Assembly (NCBI GenBank): GCA_016200155.1
Contig: JACQFG010000270.1
Location: 1-9,263, forward strand
Length of the DNA stretch: 9,263 nucleotides
Direction: 5' to 3'
From: Planctomycetota bacterium
GTDB taxonomy: Bacteria; Planctomycetota; Planctomycetia; Gemmatales; Gemmataceae
Position numbers and translations under genes: made by a program. The notes under the pieces are model-generated. The model was not told the DNA's origin and ran no database searches. It saw only the letters and a program-made list of their open reading frames with translations. Shown here in pieces: positions 6,031 through 9,263 of this stretch (position 1 is the stretch's first letter; each line of letters begins with the position of its first letter).

Positions 6031-7554
6031 TCATCCATCTGCATCCAGCCTCAGACACCACCACGCCAGCGCCAGCAATCCCGCGCCGAACCCCGTCAGC
6101 ACGCCGCACGCCTGCAGCACGATGGCGATCTCTGGCTCCGGGTTCGTCAGCAGTTGCTTGTACGCCTCGAGCGCCCAGGCGTGCGGGGTCAGCCGGCTGA
6201 TCATCTGCATGCGTTCGTTGTCCCACAGGCCGGGGTCGCCCATCAGGCAGCCGCTGACGATCGCGAGCACCAGCACGAGCAAGCTGCCGTAGATGGAGAC
6301 CTGCGACTCCGTGCGGGCCAGTGCGGCGACCAGCATCGCCAGGCCGATGGCGGCGAACGACGTGGCCGGGATCACGACGAGCAGCCAGATCGGCTCGGCG
6401 CCCCAGCTCATGCCGAAGAGCAGTTTGCCGGCGCCGAACAGGAAGAAGCCCTGGAACAGCGACAAGAACAAGCACGGCAGCATTTTGCCAATCAGGATGT
6501 CTACCTTGGTGAGCGGCGCAACGACGAGCCGTTTGAGCGTCCCCTGCCGGCGCTCGGCGACGAAGAGCCAGCCGACGGTCAGCACGAGGAAGAACGCGAA
6601 CATGACGATGTAGGCGGGGACCAGCAGCTGATAGCGGGTGCCGCCGCGCTTCAGCAGGCCGATGCCATCCTCTTTGAAATGGGTGTTCTGATCCGACTTG
6701 GTGGAGAGGCTTGCCTTTTCCTTCGTGAGTGCGGCCCAATTTGCCGCGGTCAGGTTGTAGCGCGGGAAGATGTTCTGCAGCGAGTTCTGCAGGCCGACGC
6801 CGAGTTTTTTCTTCTCGGCTGCGGAAGTGAGCGGCCCGGTGAGGAAAAATCGCACCGAGCCGGGCAGTTCCTTTTCCTTGCCGAGCAGTTCGAGAAACGC
6901 CGGGTCGCCGATCTTTTCGAACGCCCGGCCGATCATCCACGGCATGACGACGCGCAGCAGACTGCCTTGCGCGACCTGATGGATGATGGCGACAGCGGTC
7001 GGCTGGGTCTTGTCCTCGAGGATCTCCACATCAAGAGTGCCGATCTTGACGCCGTCGCGGTGGTACGGATTGATGCCTTCGGTGAGAAACGAGCAGCGTT
7101 CGACGCGGTTGGAAAAATCTTTGCCGATGATGAGGACTGCCGCGCGTTTGCTTGTCTTGACGAGACGTTCAGCTTCGGCGCGGGTCTGGACGTACTCGAC
7201 GCGGATGTCGGCGGTCTCATTGATGTCGTGCAGCAGCGTGTCCGCCCACGATGGCCGCGGCGACGTCATGCTCGCGCCAACCACCGCCTGCCACGGCCCG
7301 GCAGCGGGATTCGGCACGAGCGCGAACAACCCGACGCCCTGGCGGATCGGTTCGCGCGGGTCGCTCTTGAAGCCGTCGTCGAGATTGACGACCGTGACCT
7401 TCAACCGATCCGCCGGTTTTTGCCCGAAGTTCTCGCCCAGCGACACGCCGAGCACCAGGATGAAGATGAGCGGCATGGCCAATAGAATGATCAGGGCGCG
7501 GGCGTCGCGCACCAGCAGCCGCAGGTCTTTCTTGGCTAGCGTCCAGATGACCAT
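6031..7554 (-). CDS. ABC-2 type transporter permease (ABC export system membrane subunit)
   Basis: A 507-residue inner-membrane protein with the ABC-2 permease layout. One N-terminal helix follows a basic cytoplasmic start (WTLAKKDLRLLVRDARA, then a helix at about 20-40). A large extracytoplasmic region (about 41-310) follows. Then come about five more helices: 312-333, 356-380, 388-412, 420-438 and 478-500. The loop ERRQGTLKRLVVAPLTKVDILIGK (335-357) is the classic ABC-2 signature between the second and third helices, and SRLTPHAWALEAYKQLL (453-469) is the conserved C-terminal segment. Such permeases pair with a separate ATPase to export lipids, polysaccharides or drugs, or act in NatAB-like systems; the substrate is unknown. 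No ATPase gene lies next to it: upstream is a divergent gene and downstream DUF4058, so the partner must be encoded elsewhere. ATG 7554 gives the expected N-terminus, but no clear Shine-Dalgarno precedes it; the AT-rich stretch at 7555-7569 could hold a -10 element. Confidence 0.92.
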   Translation of the reverse strand: MVIWTLAKKDLRLLVRDARALIILLAMPLIFILVLGVSLGENFGQKPADRLKVTVVNLDDGFKSDPREPIRQGVGLFALVPNPAAGPWQAVVGASMTSPRPSWADTLLHDINETADIRVEYVQTRAEAERLVKTSKRAAVLIIGKDFSNRVERCSFLTEGINPYHRDGVKIGTLDVEILEDKTQPTAVAIIHQVAQGSLLRVVMPWMIGRAFEKIGDPAFLELLGKEKELPGSVRFFLTGPLTSAAEKKKLGVGLQNSLQNIFPRYNLTAANWAALTKEKASLSTKSDQNTHFKEDGIGLLKRGGTRYQLLVPAYIVMFAFFLVLTVGWLFVAERRQGTLKRLVVAPLTKVDILIGKMLPCLFLSLFQGFFLFGAGKLLFGMSWGAEPIWLLVVIPATSFAAIGLAMLVAALARTESQVSIYGSLLVLVLAIVSGCLMGDPGLWDNERMQMISRLTPHAWALEAYKQLLTNPEPEIAIVLQACGVLTGFGAGLLALAWWCLRLDADG

Positions 7555-7577
7555 GGGATTATTCTATTCGGGAGCGA

Positions 7578-7635
7578 TCAGAGCCTGAAGCGTAAGCGAA
7601 GGAAACTTGCTCTTCGCTTACGCTTCAGGCTCTGA
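7578..7635. repeat. Perfect 24-bp inverted repeat made of two facing copies of the AGCGTAAGCGA repeat
   Basis: Bases 7578-7601 and 7612-7635 are exact reverse complements over 24 bp, separated by 10 bases (GAAACTTGCT). Each arm is a copy of the repeat that begins GAGCCTGAAGCGTAAGCGA (plus copy 7581-7604, minus copy 7632-7612). It lies between the divergent permease (start 7554) and ceramidase-like gene (start 7646), and the last bases of the right arm overlap the latter's Shine-Dalgarno. In RNA from either strand it would form a long stable hairpin. No T-run follows on the plus strand, so it is not a classical terminator there. Confidence 0.9.
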
Positions 7636-7638
7636 GGG
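7634..7638 (+). promoter_or_regulatory. Ribosome-binding site of the ceramidase-like gene
   Basis: GAGGG at 7634-7638, 7 bases before ATG 7646. It decides the start: the same frame could begin at a TTG at 7607, but that start lies inside the repeat and has no binding site. The first two bases belong to the right arm of the 24-bp inverted repeat, so hairpin formation could limit ribosome access. Confidence 0.55.
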
Positions 7639-7645
7639 TCAGCGT

Positions 7646-8443
7646 ATGTCCATCCCGTTCCCTGTCCGCGTCGGCTTCCTCGTGCTGACCTGTGCGCTGT
7701 TCATCGGCGGCTACCTGCTGTTGACGCCGCCGACCCCGCAACCGCTGGCGTATCACGACTTCGCCGACCAGCGTTCGATCGTCGCCATCCCGCACATGAT
7801 GAACGTCGTCTCCAACTTGCCGTTCCTCGTCGTCGGCGTATGGGGCTTGATCTGGATGGCGCGGCGCCCAGCGCCTGGCAACCGGCCCCTTACGGGGCTC
7901 GGCTCGCCGTTCATTCAACCTGCCGAACGATGGGCCTACTGGCTCTACTTCGTCGGCCTTGCCCTGACCGGCGTCGGCTCGGCGTACTATCACGCCAATC
8001 CGAACAACGAGACGCTCGTCATCGATCGCATTGGCCTGGCGCTGACGTTCATGGCGCTCTTCACGGCGATCGTTGCCGAGCGTCTGACGTGGCAACTGTC
8101 CTCGTGGCTGGTCGGCCCGATGACGGTGCTTGGTGTCGGCAGTGTGCTGTACTGGCACTGGACCGACGACCTGCGGTTCTACCTCGTCGTGCAGTTCTTT
8201 CCGCTGGTCGCGCTGCCGATGCTGTTCCTGCTATTCAAGCCGCGCTACACGGGGACAGCTGACATGCTCGCCTCGCTGGCGTGTTATGGCTTGGCGAAAT
8301 GGCTGGAGATTCTCGATCGCGAGATATACACCAAGGGCAATCTCGTCAGCGGGCACACGCTCAAGCACCTGGTCGCCGGCGTGAGCGCGTATCTGGTGCT
8401 GTTCATGCTGCAGCGGCGCCGGCCGTCCGAGCCTGAAGCGTAA
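7646..8443 (+). CDS. Ceramidase-like (alkaline ceramidase/CREST superfamily) multi-pass membrane protein
   Basis: A 265-residue protein with about seven hydrophobic helices. It carries the full residue pattern of the alkaline ceramidase/CREST superfamily: NVVSNLPFLVVGVWGL (53-68), like the N-S-N segment of eukaryotic alkaline ceramidases; S112-A-Y-Y-H116 (SxxxH) in TGVGSAYYHANPNNETL; D127 in IDRIGLALTFMALF; and H237-T-L-K-H241 (HxxxH) in the last helices. In this superfamily the histidines and aspartate bind zinc and hydrolyse an amide or related bond in membrane lipids. Ceramide as substrate is an inference by family only. The start at ATG 7646 has GAGGG at 7-base spacing. The last four codons (EPEA) and TAA stop (8441-8443) are supplied by a copy of the dispersed repeat. 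The class III aminotransferase starts 13 bases later on the same strand and is probably cotranscribed. Confidence 0.85.
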   Translation: MSIPFPVRVGFLVLTCALFIGGYLLLTPPTPQPLAYHDFADQRSIVAIPHMMNVVSNLPFLVVGVWGLIWMARRPAPGNRPLTGLGSPFIQPAERWAYWLYFVGLALTGVGSAYYHANPNNETLVIDRIGLALTFMALFTAIVAERLTWQLSSWLVGPMTVLGVGSVLYWHWTDDLRFYLVVQFFPLVALPMLFLLFKPRYTGTADMLASLACYGLAKWLEILDREIYTKGNLVSGHTLKHLVAGVSAYLVLFMLQRRRPSEPEA

Positions 8444-8452
8444 GCGAAGGAA
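8429..8452 (+). repeat. Repeat copy forming the junction between the ceramidase-like gene and the aminotransferase
   Basis: This 24-base stretch is identical to 7581-7604. It reads GAG-CCT-GAA-GCG-TAA in the frame of the upstream gene, providing its last four residues and stop codon. Its end, AAGGAA (8447-8452), sits 4 bases before ATG 8457 and can act as the Shine-Dalgarno of the aminotransferase. Confidence 0.9.
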
Positions 8453-8456
8453 CATC

Positions 8457-9263
8457 ATGAACACGCAAGAGCAATACGCCCGCTACATCCTGCCCGTCGT
8501 CGCGCAGGGCGTCGAGCCGATCGTCGTCGCATCGGCCAAGGGACGCACCTTGACCGATATCGACGGCAAGACGTATCTCGACTGCTTCTCCGGCATCTCG
8601 GTCGTCAACGCGGGGCACAATCATCCGCGCATCCTTGCCGCGGCGCGCGAACAGATGGACCAGCTTGTTCACTGTTGCTCGTACATCTATCAGGTGCCCG
8701 TGGTTGGACAACTCGCGGAAAAGCTGGCTGCGATCGTGCCTCTTGGTTCAGCGAGCCAGGAGCGTAAGCGACGGGAGGACCCTGCCAAGAGCTTCTTCTC
8801 ATGCTCCGGCGCCGAGGCGAACGAAGGGGCCATGCGGCTCGCCAAGCAGCACACCGGCCGCCGCGAGATCGTCGCCCTCGCCTACGGCTTTCACGGCCGC
8901 ACCATCGGCACCCTGTCGATCACCGGCAACAGCGCGCGCAAGAAGAACAACGGTCCCTACCTCTCCGGCGTCGCGTTCGGGCCGGCCCCGTACTGCTATC
9001 GCTGTCCGCTCGGGCTCGAATATCCGTCCTGCGACATTGCCTGCGCTCACGCATTGCGCGACGTCGTTCGGCAGCAGACGTCCGGCGACGTGGCGGCGTT
9101 CGTCGTCGAGCCGGTACTCGGCGAGGGGGGCATCGTCACGCCTCCCGCGGAATATCTCAAGGTTGCCGCCAGCATCATGCACGAACAGGGGGCCCTGCTG
9201 GTTGTCGATGAGGTCCAGACAGGTTTCGGCCGCACGGGCAAGATGTTCGGGATCGAGCACACA
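8457..9263 (+). CDS. Class III PLP-dependent aminotransferase (partial at right edge), with a repeat-derived in-frame insertion
   Basis: The first 269 residues of an ornithine/4-aminobutyrate-type class III aminotransferase; the frame is open to the window end. Visible features are ILPVVAQGVEPIVVASAKG (11-29), LDCFSGISVVNAGHNHPRI (41-59), FFSCSGAEANEGAMRLAK (113-130), the PLP-contact segment YGFHGRTIGTLSITGN (143-158), a cysteine-rich CYRCPLGLEYPSCDIACA (180-197), EPVLGEGG (218-225) and LLVVDEVQTGFGRTGKMFG (247-265), whose D251 should bind the PLP ring nitrogen. The Schiff-base lysine lies beyond the edge. Residues about 96-108 (LGSASQERKRRED) replace what is normally a short P-G-D-like turn before the K-S-F-F strand, and are encoded by a copy of the dispersed repeat (8753-8780). 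The substrate cannot be assigned. The ATG at 8457 is preceded by AAGGAA from another repeat copy; it follows the ceramidase-like stop by 13 bases. Confidence 0.93.
   Translation, partial: MNTQEQYARYILPVVAQGVEPIVVASAKGRTLTDIDGKTYLDCFSGISVVNAGHNHPRILAAAREQMDQLVHCCSYIYQVPVVGQLAEKLAAIVPLGSASQERKRREDPAKSFFSCSGAEANEGAMRLAKQHTGRREIVALAYGFHGRTIGTLSITGNSARKKNNGPYLSGVAFGPAPYCYRCPLGLEYPSCDIACAHALRDVVRQQTSGDVAAFVVEPVLGEGGIVTPPAEYLKVAASIMHEQGALLVVDEVQTGFGRTGKMFGIEHT
8753..8780 (+). repeat. Diverged repeat copy inside the aminotransferase coding sequence
   Basis: GAGCC (8753-8757), then AGG, then the 11-base core AGCGTAAGCGA (8761-8771) and CGGGAGGA: the same order as the intergenic copies (GAGCC-TGA-AGCGTAAGCGA-AGGA) with a few changes and about four extra bases near the end. 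It is translated in frame as S-Q-E-R-K-R-R-E-D. The phase used avoids the TAA that ends the ceramidase-like gene in the 8429 copy. Confidence 0.7.

Noticed and set aside
6154..7485. 443-codon plus-strand frame opposite the ABC-2 permease
   Set aside because: The permease has clear helices and the ABC-2 signature on the minus strand; the opposite frame is charged shadow sequence.
7607..7645. Upstream TTG start adding 13 residues to the ceramidase-like protein
   Set aside because: It lies within the inverted repeat and has no ribosome-binding site, whereas ATG 7646 has GAGGG at 7-base spacing.
1..9263. CRISPR arrays, tRNA or rRNA genes, insertion sequences, a defence island
   Set aside because: No regularly spaced repeats, cloverleaf-like or rRNA-like segments, or transposase motifs were seen. 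Uma2 and DUF4058 alone do not make a defence system.

Overview
The window reads as a high-GC bacterial chromosome segment, most likely from a planctomycete (Pirellulales-like is a guess). The clues are a Uma2-family protein, a DUF4058 protein, a small anchored protein with a G-M-T-x-x-E-V-E-A-I-L-G motif, and short dispersed repeats built around AGCGTAAGCGA. I recall all of these as typical of planctomycetes, but no database was searched. No rRNA, tRNA, CRISPR array, transposase or prophage gene is visible.

Layout. Bases 1-154 hold the 3' end of an unidentified plus-strand gene. A minus-strand block follows, read from 3429 down to 141: hemL (glutamate-1-semialdehyde aminomutase, tetrapyrrole synthesis), a small membrane-anchored protein broken by a one-base frameshift, a Uma2-family protein, and a class IV aminotransferase whose ATG overlaps the Uma2 stop. 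Bases 3430-3841 have no gene. They hold nested inverted repeats, a strand-asymmetric A/C-then-G/T tract, a possible sigma-54 (-24/-12) promoter and a GC-rich leader hairpin. Downstream on the plus strand (3842-5215) is a sigma-54 activator of the NtrC type whose receiver domain has lost its phosphorylation residues. It converges on a minus-strand pair: an ABC-2 permease (7554-6031) and a DUF4058 protein (5987-5250). Divergent from the permease, on the plus strand, are a ceramidase-like (CREST superfamily) membrane protein (7646-8443) and, 13 bases later, a class III aminotransferase that runs off the right edge.

The main unexplained structure is a short repeat, about 24 bases long with an AGCGTAAGCGA core, present four times between 7578 and 8780. 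Two copies face each other as a perfect 24-bp inverted repeat between the divergent permease and ceramidase-like genes. A third, identical over 24 bases, forms the junction between the ceramidase-like gene and the aminotransferase: it supplies the last four codons and stop of the first gene and a ribosome-binding sequence for the second. A fourth, diverged copy lies in frame inside the aminotransferase and appears to add roughly ten charged residues at a loop. The repeat therefore seems to have been taken into regulatory, junction and coding positions within 1.2 kb.

Most genes here look like housekeeping or lineage-typical accessory functions. They do not form an obvious single pathway or defence system. 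The more speculative points are the non-phosphorylatable activator with a possible sigma-54 promoter in front of it, the repeat in and around the aminotransferase, and the frameshifted small gene.
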